Below the pieces are notes generated by a model, which was not told where the DNA came from, did no database searches, and saw only the letters and a program-made list of their open reading frames with translations. The position numbers and the translations under genes are program-made. Below, one piece after another: positions 7,448 through 15,187 of a stretch of 31,036 nt of DNA. How positions within the stretch are numbered: position 1 is the first letter of the stretch; each line of letters begins with the position of its first letter. The DNA is from an uncultured Clostridia bacterium (GTDB lineage: Bacteria > Bacillota > Clostridia > TANB77 > CAG-508). The stretch lies in contig CAKPOC010000002.1 in NCBI GenBank assembly GCA_934169535.1, positions 1-31,036 of the forward strand, written 5' to 3'.

Positions 7448-7822
7448 GTGGCAGAAAAGCAAGAAAACCTACAAGTAGTAGAAGAGAAGAAAGCAGTAGC
7501 TACTTTAAAGTATGCTAGAATTTCAAGCAGAAAAGTTAAAATTGTAGCAGATTTAATAAGAGGAAAAAATGCCGAAGATGCTTTAGCTATAGTTAAATTT
7601 ACACCAAAAGCATCATCTGAAATAATAGAGAAACTATTAAAATCAGCAATGGCAAATGCAGAAAATAACCATGGTATGAATGTAAGCAAATTATATGTTG
7701 CTGAAATATATGCAAACCAAGGCCCAACATTAAGAAGAATAAGACCAGCTGCAAAAGGTTCAGCTGTTAGAATTAGAAAGAGAACAAGTCATATAACAAT
7801 AGTTCTTAAAGAAAGAGACTAA
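7448..7822 (+). CDS. rplV: 50S ribosomal protein L22, with N-terminal extension
   Basis: A 124-residue L22 (uL22), whose long beta-hairpin lines the exit tunnel. Start is GTG with AAGGAGGT eight bases upstream. The core begins at about residue 14 (KKAVATLKYARISSRKVKIV) and ends with the tunnel hairpin VAEIYANQGPTLRRIRPAA, then TSHITIVLKER. Usual length is about 110-113; the extra residues form an acidic/Gln-rich head (MAEKQENLQVVEE) about 13 residues long. The next gene, rpsC, is 22 bases downstream. Confidence 0.97.
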   Translation: MAEKQENLQVVEEKKAVATLKYARISSRKVKIVADLIRGKNAEDALAIVKFTPKASSEIIEKLLKSAMANAENNHGMNVSKLYVAEIYANQGPTLRRIRPAAKGSAVRIRKRTSHITIVLKERD

Positions 7823-7844
7823 TCAAGAGGGAGGATAATATAAA

Positions 7845-8507
7845 ATGGGACAAAAGGTTAACCCTAACGGATTAAGAGTTGGAATTATAAAAGACTGGAA
7901 CTCAAAATGGTATGCAGACAAAAAACATTTTGCAGATTATCTAGTAGAAGATCACAAAATCCGTGAATATGTAAAAACAAAGCTTTATACTAGCGGCATT
8001 TCAAAAGTAGAAATTGAAAGAACTGCAAAATTTGTAAAAGTTAATGTTTACACAGCTAAACCAGGTCTTGTAATAGGAAAAGGTGGAAATTTAGCTGAAA
8101 GCTTAAAAGAAGAATTACAAAAAATGATAGGAAAAGATGTAAATCTAAATATTGTTGAAGTAAAATCACCAGATTTAGATGCTCAATTAGTTGCTGAAAA
8201 TATAGCAGGACAACTAGAAAGAAGAATTTCATTCCGTAGAGCAATGAAACAATGTATGCAAAAAACAATGAAAATGGGAGCTCTAGGAATTAAAACAGCT
8301 TGCTCAGGACGTTTAGGTGGAGCTGATATGGCAAGAACAGAATTCTACAAAGAAGGTACAATACCTCTTCAAACATTAAGAGCTGACATTGAGTATGGAT
8401 TTGCAGAAGCAAATACAACTTACGGAAAAGTTGGTGTTAAAGTTTGGATTTATAAAGGAGAAGTTCTTCCAGCTAAGAAAAAGCAAGTGGAAGGAGGAGA
8501 TAAATAA
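7845..8507 (+). CDS. rpsC: 30S ribosomal protein S3
   Basis: A 220-residue S3 (uS3), part of the mRNA entry site and its helicase activity. It begins MGQKVNPNGLRVGIIKDW, has the KH-domain GKPG-like loop in AKPGLVIGKGGN at about residue 70, and the C-terminal domain with CSGRLGGADMARTE and VKVWIYKGEVLP. Length is typical. Ribosome binding site GGGAGG. Its stop overlaps the rplP start by one base (TAATG), giving translational coupling. Confidence 0.98.
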   Translation: MGQKVNPNGLRVGIIKDWNSKWYADKKHFADYLVEDHKIREYVKTKLYTSGISKVEIERTAKFVKVNVYTAKPGLVIGKGGNLAESLKEELQKMIGKDVNLNIVEVKSPDLDAQLVAENIAGQLERRISFRRAMKQCMQKTMKMGALGIKTACSGRLGGADMARTEFYKEGTIPLQTLRADIEYGFAEANTTYGKVGVKVWIYKGEVLPAKKKQVEGGDK

Positions 8508-8950
8508 TGCCATTAATGCCAAAAAGAACAAAGTTCAGAAAACAACAAAAAGGTAGAAATAGAGGAAAAGCAACAAGAGGAAACGAATTAGCTTATGGAA
8601 AATATGGTTTACAATCATTAGAATTAGGCCAAATTACTTCTAACCAAATAGAAGCAGCCCGTGTTGCTATGACAAGATATATTAAAAGAGGTGGAAAAGT
8701 TTGGGTTAAAATATTCCCAGATAAGCCTATAACAAAGAAACCAGCTGATACTCGTATGGGTAAAGGAAAAGGTGCAGTAGAATACTGGGTAGCTTTAGTA
8801 AAACCAGGAAGAATACTTTTCGAATTAGACGAAGTAGCAGAACCTGTTGCAAGAGAAGCGCTTAGACTTGCTGCAAACAAATTATCAGTAAAATGTAAAT
8901 TTGTTAAAAAAGAAACTGAAGTAGGTGGTGAATTAGATGAAGATAAATAA
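8507..8950 (+). CDS. rplP: 50S ribosomal protein L16
   Basis: A 147-residue L16 (uL16), bound near the A-site tRNA elbow and required late in 50S assembly. PLMPKRTKFRKQQKGRNRGK starts the protein, followed by GLQSLELGQITSNQIEAARV, the KRGGKVWVKIFPDKP block and GKGKGAVEYWVALVKPG. The few residues before MPKRTK are one longer than usual. GGAGG lies in the end of rpsC. Its last 14 bases overlap the start of rpmC. Confidence 0.98.
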   Translation: MPLMPKRTKFRKQQKGRNRGKATRGNELAYGKYGLQSLELGQITSNQIEAARVAMTRYIKRGGKVWVKIFPDKPITKKPADTRMGKGKGAVEYWVALVKPGRILFELDEVAEPVAREALRLAANKLSVKCKFVKKETEVGGELDEDK

Positions 8951-9263
8951 AATAAGAGAAATGTCTTCACCAGACTTAGTAAAAGAACTAGGAGAGTTAA
9001 AATCAGAACTATTCAAACTAAGATTCAGCTTAGCTACAAATGGATTAGACAATCCTATGAAAATAAAAGAAGTTAAGAAAGACATTGCAAAAATTAAAAC
9101 TGTATTAACTCAAAGAGAAATTTCAGGAGAAGAAGTAGTAGTAGCTGCTCCAGAAGTTAAAGAGGAAGTTAAAGCAGAAGAACCTAAAAAGAAAACAACT
9201 ACTAAAAAAACTGCAACAAAGAAAACAACAAAAAAAGCAGCAGAAAAGAAAGTAGAAGAATAA
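8937..9263 (+). CDS. rpmC: 50S ribosomal protein L29, with long Lys/Thr-rich tail
   Basis: A 108-residue L29 (uL29) against a usual 60-70. Residues 1 to about 62 are the family: KIREMSSPDLVKELGELKSE, LFKLRFSLATNGLDNPMKIK and KDIAKIKTVLTQRE, forming the helical hairpin beside L23 at the exit site. The remaining 45 residues are an acidic linker followed by repeated KKTTTKK/TKKTTKKAAEKK units, which should be unstructured and RNA-binding. The ATG at 8937 lies in the last codons of rplP, 14 bases before its end, with AGGTGG upstream. No frameshift is needed to make the tail. Confidence 0.95.
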   Translation: MKINKIREMSSPDLVKELGELKSELFKLRFSLATNGLDNPMKIKEVKKDIAKIKTVLTQREISGEEVVVAAPEVKEEVKAEEPKKKTTTKKTATKKTTKKAAEKKVEE

Positions 9264-9284
9264 TTAGGGTAAATACATAAAATC

Positions 9285-9300
9285 GCAACAAATATGTTGC
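9285..9300 (+). promoter_or_regulatory. Small hairpin before rpsQ
   Basis: GCAACA (9285-9290) pairs with TGTTGC (9295-9300) around an AATA tetraloop in the rpmC-rpsQ gap, ending 14 bases before the AAAGGAG ribosome binding site of rpsQ. No T run follows, so it is not a terminator. Confidence 0.4.
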
Positions 9301-9327
9301 ACCTTGAAATTAAGAAAGGAGATACTT

Positions 9328-9591
9328 ATGGAAGAAAGAAATCTTCGTAAAACTATGATTGGTGTTGTTACTTCTGATAAAATGGACAAAACAGTAGTTG
9401 TATCTGTTGAAGAAAAAGTAATGGACAAAAATTATGGAAAAATCAAGAAAAGAACATACAAATTAAAAGCTCATGACGAAGAAAACGCTTGCAAAATGGG
9501 TGATAAAGTAAAAGTCATGGAAACAAGACCTCTATCAAAAGATAAGAGATGGAGAGTTGTTGAAATTGTAGAAAAAGCAATTATAAAATAA
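9328..9591 (+). CDS. rpsQ: 30S ribosomal protein S17
   Basis: An 87-residue S17 (uS17), an OB-fold protein binding the 5' domain of 16S rRNA. RKTMIGVVTSDKMDKTVVVS is the diagnostic start, with KIKKRTYKLKAHDEENACKMGDKV and TRPLSKDKRWRVVEIVEKA after it. The start at 9328 is chosen over an in-frame ATG at 9304 because AAAGGAG ends just before it and the protein then has the family length; the upstream reading would add eight unconserved residues translated through that binding site. rplN follows 24 bases on. Confidence 0.96.
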   Translation: MEERNLRKTMIGVVTSDKMDKTVVVSVEEKVMDKNYGKIKKRTYKLKAHDEENACKMGDKVKVMETRPLSKDKRWRVVEIVEKAIIK

Positions 9592-9615
9592 TTTTAAAGA
9601 GGAGGTACTAATCTA

Positions 9616-9984
9616 ATGGTACAGCAACAAACAATACTAAATGTAGCTGATAACACTGGTGCAAAACAAATCATGTGCATCAGAGCGTTAGGTGGATCAT
9701 ATAGAAAATATGCTAGAGTTGGAGACGTAATAGTAGCTTCTGTAAAAAGTGCTACACCAGGTGGCGTTGTAAAGAAAGGTGATGTTGTTAAAGCAGTTAT
9801 TGTTAGAACAAAAAAACCTATCAGAAGAGCTGACGGATCTTACTTAAGATTTGACGAAAACGCAGCAGTTATAATAAAAGATGATGGAGAACCAAAAGGA
9901 ACTCGTATATTTGGACCAGTAGCAAGAGAATTAAGAGAAAAAAATTACATGAAGATATTATCTCTTGCACCAGAAGTTCTATAA
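9616..9984 (+). CDS. rplN: 50S ribosomal protein L14
   Basis: A 122-residue L14 (uL14), exactly the usual length. It forms an intersubunit bridge and is the binding site of the silencing factor RsfS. Family motifs: VADNTGAKQIMCIRALGGSY, VIVASVKSATPGGVVKKGDV, VIVRTKKPIRRADGSYLRFD and the C-terminal GTRIFGPVARELREKNYMKI. GAGGAGGT precedes the ATG by about ten bases. Confidence 0.98.
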   Translation: MVQQQTILNVADNTGAKQIMCIRALGGSYRKYARVGDVIVASVKSATPGGVVKKGDVVKAVIVRTKKPIRRADGSYLRFDENAAVIIKDDGEPKGTRIFGPVARELREKNYMKILSLAPEVL

Positions 9985-10032
9985 TATTAAAAATTAAAAT
10001 CACAATATGTAATGAGTGAGGTGAAAATAATA

Positions 10033-10341
10033 ATGAATATAAAGAAGGGTGATACAGTTAAAATTTTATCAGGAAATGATAAAGGAAAAACTGGAGAAGT
10101 TCTTGAAGTAATACCAAAAACAGAAAAAATAATAGTAAAAGGTATAAATATAAGAAAAAAGAGTGTAAAGCCTAGAAAACAAGGAGAAGAAGGTGGAATA
10201 ATTTCATCAGAAGCAGCTATACACTCAAGCAAAGCACAAGTTGTATGCCCAAAATGCGGAAAGGCAACAAGAATCGGATACATAGTAGAAAACGGTGAAA
10301 AAGTTCGTGTATGTAAAAAGTGTAATGCAAAATTAAAATAG
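10033..10341 (+). CDS. rplX: 50S ribosomal protein L24, zinc-ribbon type
   Basis: A 102-residue L24 (uL24), an assembly initiator of the 50S with a KOW motif (IKKGDTVKILSGNDKGKTGE) at residues 3-22. The C-terminal part has two CxxC pairs (Cys72, Cys75, Cys94, Cys97: CPKCGKATRIGY and CKKC), the zinc ribbon found in many bacterial L24 proteins. Start ATG 10033 has GAGGTGA upstream; an in-frame ATG at 10012 would add seven residues and overlap that site, so it is rejected. Confidence 0.97.
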   Translation: MNIKKGDTVKILSGNDKGKTGEVLEVIPKTEKIIVKGINIRKKSVKPRKQGEEGGIISSEAAIHSSKAQVVCPKCGKATRIGYIVENGEKVRVCKKCNAKLK

Positions 10342-10368
10342 TTAAAGAAAGGAGGTCTATTTAGACTT

Positions 10369-10908
10369 ATGGAAATTTTAAGAGAACAATATGAAAAAGA
10401 AGTAGTTCCAGCAATGATGAAAAAATTTAACTATACATCAGTTATGCAAGTTCCAAAACTAGATAAAATAGTTATAAATATAGGTTTAGGAGATACAAAA
10501 GAAAATCCTAAATCATTAGAAAATGCTGTTAGTGAATTAGCACAAATAACAGGACAAAAGCCAATAATCACAAAGGCAAAGAAAGCTATAGCTGCATTCA
10601 AATTAAGAGCAGGTGTTCCAATTGGATGTAAAGTAACTTTAAGACGTGATAAAATGTATGATTTTGCAGAAAGATTATTCAATGTAGCTCTTCCTAGAGT
10701 AAGAGATTTTAGAGGAGTTTCAGCAAATTCATTTGACGGTAGAGGAAACTACTCAATGGGTGTAAAAGAGCAAGTAATATTCCCAGAAATAGAATATGAA
10801 AAGGTAGACAAAGTAAGAGGTATGGATATTATATTCGTAACTACTGCTAAGACTGATGAAGAAGCAAAAGAACTTCTAAAATTATTAGGAATGCCTTTTA
10901 AAGCTTAG
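10369..10908 (+). CDS. rplE: 50S ribosomal protein L5
   Basis: A 179-residue L5 (uL5), which binds 5S rRNA and contacts P-site tRNA. Diagnostic segments: VPKLDKIVINIGLGDTKENP, TGQKPIITKAKKAIAAFKLR, GVPIGCKVTLR, and FDGRGNYSMGVKEQVIFPEI. Length is standard. A strong AAAGGAGGT sits 13 bases before ATG. rpsN follows after 21 bases. Confidence 0.98.
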   Translation: MEILREQYEKEVVPAMMKKFNYTSVMQVPKLDKIVINIGLGDTKENPKSLENAVSELAQITGQKPIITKAKKAIAAFKLRAGVPIGCKVTLRRDKMYDFAERLFNVALPRVRDFRGVSANSFDGRGNYSMGVKEQVIFPEIEYEKVDKVRGMDIIFVTTAKTDEEAKELLKLLGMPFKA

Positions 10909-10929
10909 ATTAAAGAAAGGAGAAAGCTG

Positions 10930-11115
10930 ATGGCTAAGAAATCTTTAAAAGTAAAGCAAGCAAGAACACAAAAATATTCAACAAGAGAATATAATAGATG
11001 TAAATTATGTGGTCGTCCACATGCTTATATTAGAAAGTTTGGACTTTGCCGTGAATGCTTTAGAAAATTAGCTCACAACGGAGAAATCCCAGGAGTTAAA
11101 AAAGCAAGTTGGTAA
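10930..11115 (+). CDS. rpsN: 30S ribosomal protein S14, zinc-binding type
   Basis: A 61-residue S14 (uS14) of the short zinc-containing form, with Cys24, Cys27, Cys40 and Cys43 (CKLCGRPHAYIRKFGLCREC). This is the form of Firmicutes and Actinobacteria; zinc-free paralogues of about 89 residues replace it under zinc limitation in some species. RKLAHNGEIPGVKKASW ends the protein as usual. AAAGGAG lies before the ATG. Confidence 0.98.
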   Translation: MAKKSLKVKQARTQKYSTREYNRCKLCGRPHAYIRKFGLCRECFRKLAHNGEIPGVKKASW

Positions 11116-11162
11116 AATAAAGTAGAAAGATAAATTTTCGGAAAGGAGAACTAAAAGTAAAT

Positions 11163-11564
11163 ATGGTTACTACAGATCCAATAGCAGATATGCTAACAAG
11201 AATAAGAAATGCAAACAGTTCAAAACACAAGACTGTTGATGTACCAGCTTCAAATATGAAATTAGCAATAGCTGAAATCTTATTTAAAGAAGGTTATATA
11301 AAATCTTTTGAAGAAATAAAAGAAGAAAATAATCAAGGTGTAATAAGAATTACATTAAAATATACTGAAAAAGGTAACAAAGTAATAGATGGATTAAAAA
11401 GAATCAGTAAACCAGGATTAAGAGTTTACGCATCTAAAGACGAATTACCAAAAGTATTAAACGGATTAGGAATAGCATTAATTTCAACATCAAAAGGAAT
11501 AATGACAGACAAAGAAGCTCGTTCATTAGGACTAGGTGGAGAAGTTTTAGCTTACGTATGGTAA
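11163..11564 (+). CDS. rpsH: 30S ribosomal protein S8
   Basis: A 133-residue S8 (uS8), a primary 16S rRNA binder; in E. coli it represses the spc operon. TTDPIADMLTRIRNANSSKH starts it and GLGIALISTSKGIMTDKEAR followed by GLGGEVLAYVW ends it, both diagnostic. The GGAG core (11145-11148) lies 14 bases before the ATG, slightly long; no better start exists and the N-terminus fits the family. Confidence 0.98.
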   Translation: MVTTDPIADMLTRIRNANSSKHKTVDVPASNMKLAIAEILFKEGYIKSFEEIKEENNQGVIRITLKYTEKGNKVIDGLKRISKPGLRVYASKDELPKVLNGLGIALISTSKGIMTDKEARSLGLGGEVLAYVW

Positions 11565-11591
11565 TACGAATAAAAGAAAGGAGAAACCGAA

Positions 11592-12131
11592 ATGTCAAGA
11601 ATAGGAAATATGCCTGTTGCAGTACCAGCTGGAGTTGAAGTTAAAATTGACGGACAACACATTACTGTAAAAGGACCTAAAGGAAGTCTTGAAAGAGATA
11701 TTCATCCAAGTATAAAAGTTGAATTAGATGGAAATGAAATAAAAGTTACAAGACAAGACGATTCAAAACAAAATAAAAGTTTACATGGAACAACAAGAGC
11801 ATTAATACACAATATGGTTGAAGGTGTTGTTAATGAATTCAAAGTTGAACTTGAAATAAACGGAGTTGGATACAGAGCTCAAAAACAAGGAAATAAACTT
11901 GTTATGAACCTAGGATATTCTCATCCAGTAGAAATGGAAGCACCAGAAGGAATAACATTTGATTTAGCTGATGCAAACCATATCACAGTTAGAGGAATTG
12001 ATAAAGAATTAGTTGGTCAAACAGCTACAGTTGTAAGAAGCAAGAGACCACCTGAGGTTTATAGAGGAAAAGGTATCAAATATGCTACTGAGCATATTAG
12101 ACGTAAGGAAGGTAAAGCTGGTAAGAAATAA
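11592..12131 (+). CDS. rplF: 50S ribosomal protein L6
   Basis: A 179-residue L6 (uL6), located at the base of the L7/L12 stalk near the GTPase factor site. SRIGNMPVAVPAGVEVKIDG begins it, VKGPKGSLER and TTRALIHNMVEGV follow, and the C-terminal domain carries GYRAQKQGNKLVMNLGYSHP and the RPPEVYRGKGIKYATEHIRR signature. Length is standard. AAAGGAG precedes the ATG. Confidence 0.98.
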   Translation: MSRIGNMPVAVPAGVEVKIDGQHITVKGPKGSLERDIHPSIKVELDGNEIKVTRQDDSKQNKSLHGTTRALIHNMVEGVVNEFKVELEINGVGYRAQKQGNKLVMNLGYSHPVEMEAPEGITFDLADANHITVRGIDKELVGQTATVVRSKRPPEVYRGKGIKYATEHIRRKEGKAGKK

Positions 12132-12215
12132 GAGTAAGCTTTATACATAACTAAAAATTGAAAACTTATATTACTAAAACTAATGCTGTTACATTGGTTG
12201 GAAAGGAGTAAGAAA

Positions 12216-12575
12216 ATGGTTGGAAAGATAGATAGAAAAGCAGAGCGTGAAAGAAGACATATTCGTGTACGTAGAAAAGTTAGCGGAACAGCTGAAAGAC
12301 CAAGACTATGCGTATACAGAAGTAACAAAAATTTATTTGTTCAAGTAATTGATGACGAAAATGCTACAACACTAGTTAGTGCTTCAACTTTAGATAAAGA
12401 AGTTAAAGAAAAGCATGCAAACAGTGAAGCTGCAAAAGAATTAGGAGCATTAATTGCAAAAAGAGCTCAAGACAAGAAAATAAAAACAGTAGTATTTGAT
12501 AGATCTGGATATTTATATCATGGAGTTATTAAATCATTAGCTGAAGCTGCAAGAGAAGCAGGATTAGAGTTCTAA
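12216..12575 (+). CDS. rplR: 50S ribosomal protein L18
   Basis: A 119-residue L18 (uL18), which with L5 carries 5S rRNA into the 50S. RRHIRVRRKVSGTAERPRLC, VYRSNKNLFVQVIDDE and the C-terminal FDRSGYLYHGVIKSLAEAAR, EAGLEF are diagnostic. The ATG at 12216 is chosen over one at 12183, which would add eleven unrelated residues and cross the GGAAAGGAG binding site at about 12201. An 84-nt spacer without clear structure lies upstream. Confidence 0.97.
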   Translation: MVGKIDRKAERERRHIRVRRKVSGTAERPRLCVYRSNKNLFVQVIDDENATTLVSASTLDKEVKEKHANSEAAKELGALIAKRAQDKKIKTVVFDRSGYLYHGVIKSLAEAAREAGLEF

Positions 12576-12616
12576 TTAATACATATAAAACTTATATAAG
12601 TTAGGAGGGAAAAATA

Positions 12617-13105
12617 GTGCAAGAAAATACTACAGAATTAAAAGAAAAAGTAGTTGCTTTAAATAGAGTTGCTAAAGTTGTTAAAGGTGGAAGAAACTTT
12701 AGATTTAGTGCAGTAGTTGTAGTTGGAGATGGAGCTGGACACGTAGGTGTTGGAAATGGAAAAGCAGCAGAAGTTCCAGATGCAATAAAAAAAGCAATTC
12801 AAGATGCAAAGAAAAATTTAATAGAAGTTCCTATAGTAGATACAACTATACCACACGAAATGATTGGTAAGTTTGGAAGCGCAAGCGTTATGTTAAAACC
12901 AGCAGAAGAAGGTACTGGAATTATAGCAGGTGGAAGCGTTAGACCTGTTCTAGAATTAGCTGGATATAGAGACATAAGAACAAAAATATTAGGAACAAAC
13001 AATCCAAGAAACGTAGTTTATGCTACAATAGAAGGATTAAAAAATATGCAAACAGTAGAAGCTGTTGCAGCAAAAAGAGGTAAAAAAGTAGAAGAAATAC
13101 TATAA
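12617..13105 (+). CDS. rpsE: 30S ribosomal protein S5
   Basis: A 162-residue S5 (uS5), involved in mRNA entry, helicase activity and decoding accuracy. Start is GTG with AGGAGGG upstream. Signatures: VALNRVAKVVKGGRNFRFSA, VVVVGDGAGHVGVGNGKAAE, PHEMIGKFGSASVMLKPA and GGSVRPVLELAGYRDI. In most bacteria rpmD (L30) follows directly; here the next gene is rplO. The stop codon is part of a 20-bp palindrome (13098-13117). A 12-bp palindrome, ACTTATATAAGT (12590-12601), precedes its binding site. Confidence 0.98.
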   Translation: MQENTTELKEKVVALNRVAKVVKGGRNFRFSAVVVVGDGAGHVGVGNGKAAEVPDAIKKAIQDAKKNLIEVPIVDTTIPHEMIGKFGSASVMLKPAEEGTGIIAGGSVRPVLELAGYRDIRTKILGTNNPRNVVYATIEGLKNMQTVEAVAAKRGKKVEEIL

Positions 13106-13193
13106 TTAATTATAGTAATTCTATTTAGAGTAACTTTTTATCTGATAAATAATAGGACTATAAAAAATAACAATTAGGAGGTGTAATCACGAA
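13098..13193 (+). other. rpsE-rplO junction: rpmD (L30) absent, palindrome over the stop
   Basis: Only 88 bases separate rpsE and rplO, too few for the about 60-codon rpmD gene that normally sits here, and no L30-like reading frame is seen in any frame. A perfect 20-bp palindrome (halves TACTATAATT and AATTATAGTA) covers the rpsE stop. The rest is AT-rich spacer with the rplO ribosome binding site AGGAGGTG. Confidence 0.85.
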
Positions 13194-13628
13194 ATGAAGT
13201 TAGACAGTGTAAAACCAGCACAAAAAAATAAAACTGGCATAAGAGTTGGTCGTGGAGTTGGATCTGGTCTTGGAAAAACATCAGGAAGAGGTCATAAAGG
13301 TCAAAAGGCAAGATCTGGCGGTGGTGTAAGACGTGGATTCGAAGGTGGTCAAACACCATTATATAGAAGATTACCAAAAAGAGGATTCACAAATATTCAT
13401 GCTCTTACATATACAGAAGTAACATTAACAATGCTTTCTAAAGCAACAACAGAAGATGTTACAGCTGAATCTTTAATAGCTGACGGAATTATAAGAAAAG
13501 CAAATGCAGGAATTGTAATTTTAGGAACAGGTAAATTAGAGAAAAAAGTAAATGTAAAAGCTGCAAGATTCACAAAGTCTGCTAAAGAAGCTATCGAAGC
13601 TTTAGGGGGAAAGGCTGAGGTGATGTAA
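13194..13628 (+). CDS. rplO: 50S ribosomal protein L15
   Basis: A 144-residue L15 (uL15), a late 50S assembly protein with a long basic extended N-terminus. The Gly/Arg-rich block at residues 17-60 (GRGVGSGLGKTSGRGHKGQK, RSGGGVRRGFEGGQTPLYRR) is diagnostic, as is the C-terminal GTGKLEKKVNVKAARFTKSA. AGGAGGTG lies 11 bases before the ATG. The stop is 1 base before the secY start codon and its last codons hold the secY ribosome binding site. Confidence 0.98.
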   Translation: MKLDSVKPAQKNKTGIRVGRGVGSGLGKTSGRGHKGQKARSGGGVRRGFEGGQTPLYRRLPKRGFTNIHALTYTEVTLTMLSKATTEDVTAESLIADGIIRKANAGIVILGTGKLEKKVNVKAARFTKSAKEAIEALGGKAEVM

Positions 13629-13629
13629 T

Positions 13630-14943
13630 TTGTTTAAAACAATAAAAAATGCCTTAAAAACACCTGAAGTTAGAAAAAAATTACTTTATACATTATTGTT
13701 AATAGTAATATTTAGATTAGGCTGTTACATAACAGTGCCAGGAGTTGATACAATAACACTTGCTGAGCAAATGAAGTCAGCAACAAATGGTGTTACTGGA
13801 TTAATTGACACAATATCAGGAGGAGCTTTTTCAAGACTTTCTATATTTGCAATGTCAATAACTCCTTATATTACAGCATCAATAGTTATTCAATTACTAT
13901 CTATGGTAATTCCAAGTCTAGAAAGACTTGTTAAAGATGGCGGAGAAGAAGGAAAAAATAAAATTAACAAATACACAAAAATGTTAACAATTATTCTTGC
14001 TCTAATTGAAGGATTAGGAATTTTCTTCTCATACAAATCTTCAAAAATATTCTTAGACACAAACTTTATGGGTGGAGCAATAACAGTTATTTCATTAATG
14101 GCTGGAACAGCTTTACTTATGTGGCTAGGAGAACAAATTACAAATAAAGGTATTGGAAACGGAATTTCAATAATTATCTTTGTTGGTATAGTATCAGGAT
14201 TAGCATCAGGAATAACAGATGTAGTAAATTTAGTATTTGGAACAGGTTCATTTAGTACACTAGGCTTAATAAAAGCAGTATGCTTAGTAGTAGGAATGAT
14301 AGCACTTGTTGCTGCAGTTGTATTTGTACAAAATGCAGAAAGAAGAATTCCTGTTCAATATGCAAAACGTGTAGTTGGAAGAAAAATGGTTGGAGCACAA
14401 AATACAAATATACCATTAAAACTTGCAATGGCAGGAGTTATGCCGATAATATTTGCATCATCATTTATGACAATGCCAGCAATGTTAATACAAATAGTTA
14501 CTCAAAACCCAACAGGATTTTGGAGAGTTCTATATAACTTCTCAATTGCAACATCTTCATCAAATGTAGGAATTGGCTACACAATAGCAAATGCAGTAAT
14601 ATACTTATTATTAATTTTAGGATTTACATATTTCTACACATATGCAACATTTAATCCAGCAGAAATATCTGCAACAATAAAAAGAAATGGTGGATTTATA
14701 CCAGGAATAAGAGCTGGAAAGCCAACAACTGAGTATTTATCATCAGTAATCTCAAAATTAACATTAGTAGGAGGATTATTCTTAGCAATTATAGCAATAA
14801 TTCCAATGTTAACAAGATTTACAGGATTAAACATAGCATTTGGAGGAACATCTATCTTAATTATAGTAGGTGTTGCACTAGAAACAGTACAACAATTAGA
14901 ATCACAACTTGTAACAAGACATTACAAAGGATTCTTAGAATAA
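13630..14943 (+). CDS. secY: Preprotein translocase subunit SecY
   Basis: The 437-residue channel subunit of the Sec translocon, with ten predicted membrane helices. MFKTIKNALKTPEVRKKLLY starts it; GCYITVPGVD in the first loop, ISGGAFSRLSIFAMSITPYI (plug and TM2), ERLVKDGGEEGKNKINKYTK and the cytoplasmic RRIPVQYAKRVVGRKMVGAQ and NGGFIPGIRAGKPTTEYLSS loops are family signatures. The start is TTG at 13630, supported by GAGGTGATG upstream and the family N-terminus. It is coupled to rplO (1-base gap) and ends the spc operon: a terminator follows at once. Confidence 0.97.
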   Translation: MFKTIKNALKTPEVRKKLLYTLLLIVIFRLGCYITVPGVDTITLAEQMKSATNGVTGLIDTISGGAFSRLSIFAMSITPYITASIVIQLLSMVIPSLERLVKDGGEEGKNKINKYTKMLTIILALIEGLGIFFSYKSSKIFLDTNFMGGAITVISLMAGTALLMWLGEQITNKGIGNGISIIIFVGIVSGLASGITDVVNLVFGTGSFSTLGLIKAVCLVVGMIALVAAVVFVQNAERRIPVQYAKRVVGRKMVGAQNTNIPLKLAMAGVMPIIFASSFMTMPAMLIQIVTQNPTGFWRVLYNFSIATSSSNVGIGYTIANAVIYLLLILGFTYFYTYATFNPAEISATIKRNGGFIPGIRAGKPTTEYLSSVISKLTLVGGLFLAIIAIIPMLTRFTGLNIAFGGTSILIIVGVALETVQQLESQLVTRHYKGFLE

Positions 14944-14950
14944 AAATAAC

Positions 14951-15003
14951 AATAAAACCAATTTTATTAAAGAATATTTTAATAGAGTTGGTTTTATTTT
15001 TAT
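14951..15003 (+). terminator. Intrinsic terminator after secY
   Basis: AATAAAACCAA (14951-14961) pairs perfectly with TTGGTTTTATT (14988-14998); an inner TATTAAA/TTTAATA stem extends it, and TTTTTATG follows the T-rich 3' arm. It separates the S10-spc transcript from adk, which has its own promoter. Confidence 0.9.
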
Positions 15004-15051
15004 GTTATAAATATTTTTTAAACTTACATAATATAAGTAGTTTTAGTTCAA

Positions 15052-15098
15052 AATTGCTTCTATAGGCAATTGACAAATATAGAAAAATAGGCTAAAAT
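15052..15098 (+). promoter_or_regulatory. adk-map promoter with overlapping inverted repeat
   Basis: TTGACA (15070-15075), 17 bases, TAAAAT (15093-15098). An inverted repeat AATTGC (15052-15057) and GCAATT (15066-15071) overlaps the start of the -35 box and could be an operator or simply UP-element-like DNA. Confidence 0.85.
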
Positions 15099-15123
15099 AG
15101 GTGTGTAAATTATGAGAAAACTT

Positions 15124-15166
15124 TGAGATTAAATGCCGCTAATACTTTATTAGGGGCAAAAATCTT
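15124..15166 (+). promoter_or_regulatory. adk 5' leader hairpin
   Basis: TGCC (15134-15137) and CTAAT pair with ATTAG and GGCA (15155-15158) to give one long stem; flanking AGATT and AATCT extend it. The AAAGGAG of adk follows 8-10 bases later. No T run, so a translation- or stability-related element is more likely than a terminator. Confidence 0.4.
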
Positions 15167-15187
15167 GGAACGAAAGGAGAATATAAA

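Noticed and set aside
9304..9327. ATG upstream of rpsQ adding eight residues
   Set aside because: The AAAGGAG of rpsQ lies inside this extension and the family N-terminus starts after 9328.
10012..10032. ATG upstream of rplX adding seven residues
   Set aside because: It overlaps the GAGGTGA binding site, and L24 proteins start with IKKGD.
12183..12215. ATG upstream of rplR adding eleven residues
   Set aside because: The strong GGAAAGGAG is inside it; L18 proteins start close to the ATG at 12216.
14280..14537. 85-codon frame within secY
   Set aside because: Cys/Ser-rich out-of-frame reading of the secY sequence; no binding site.
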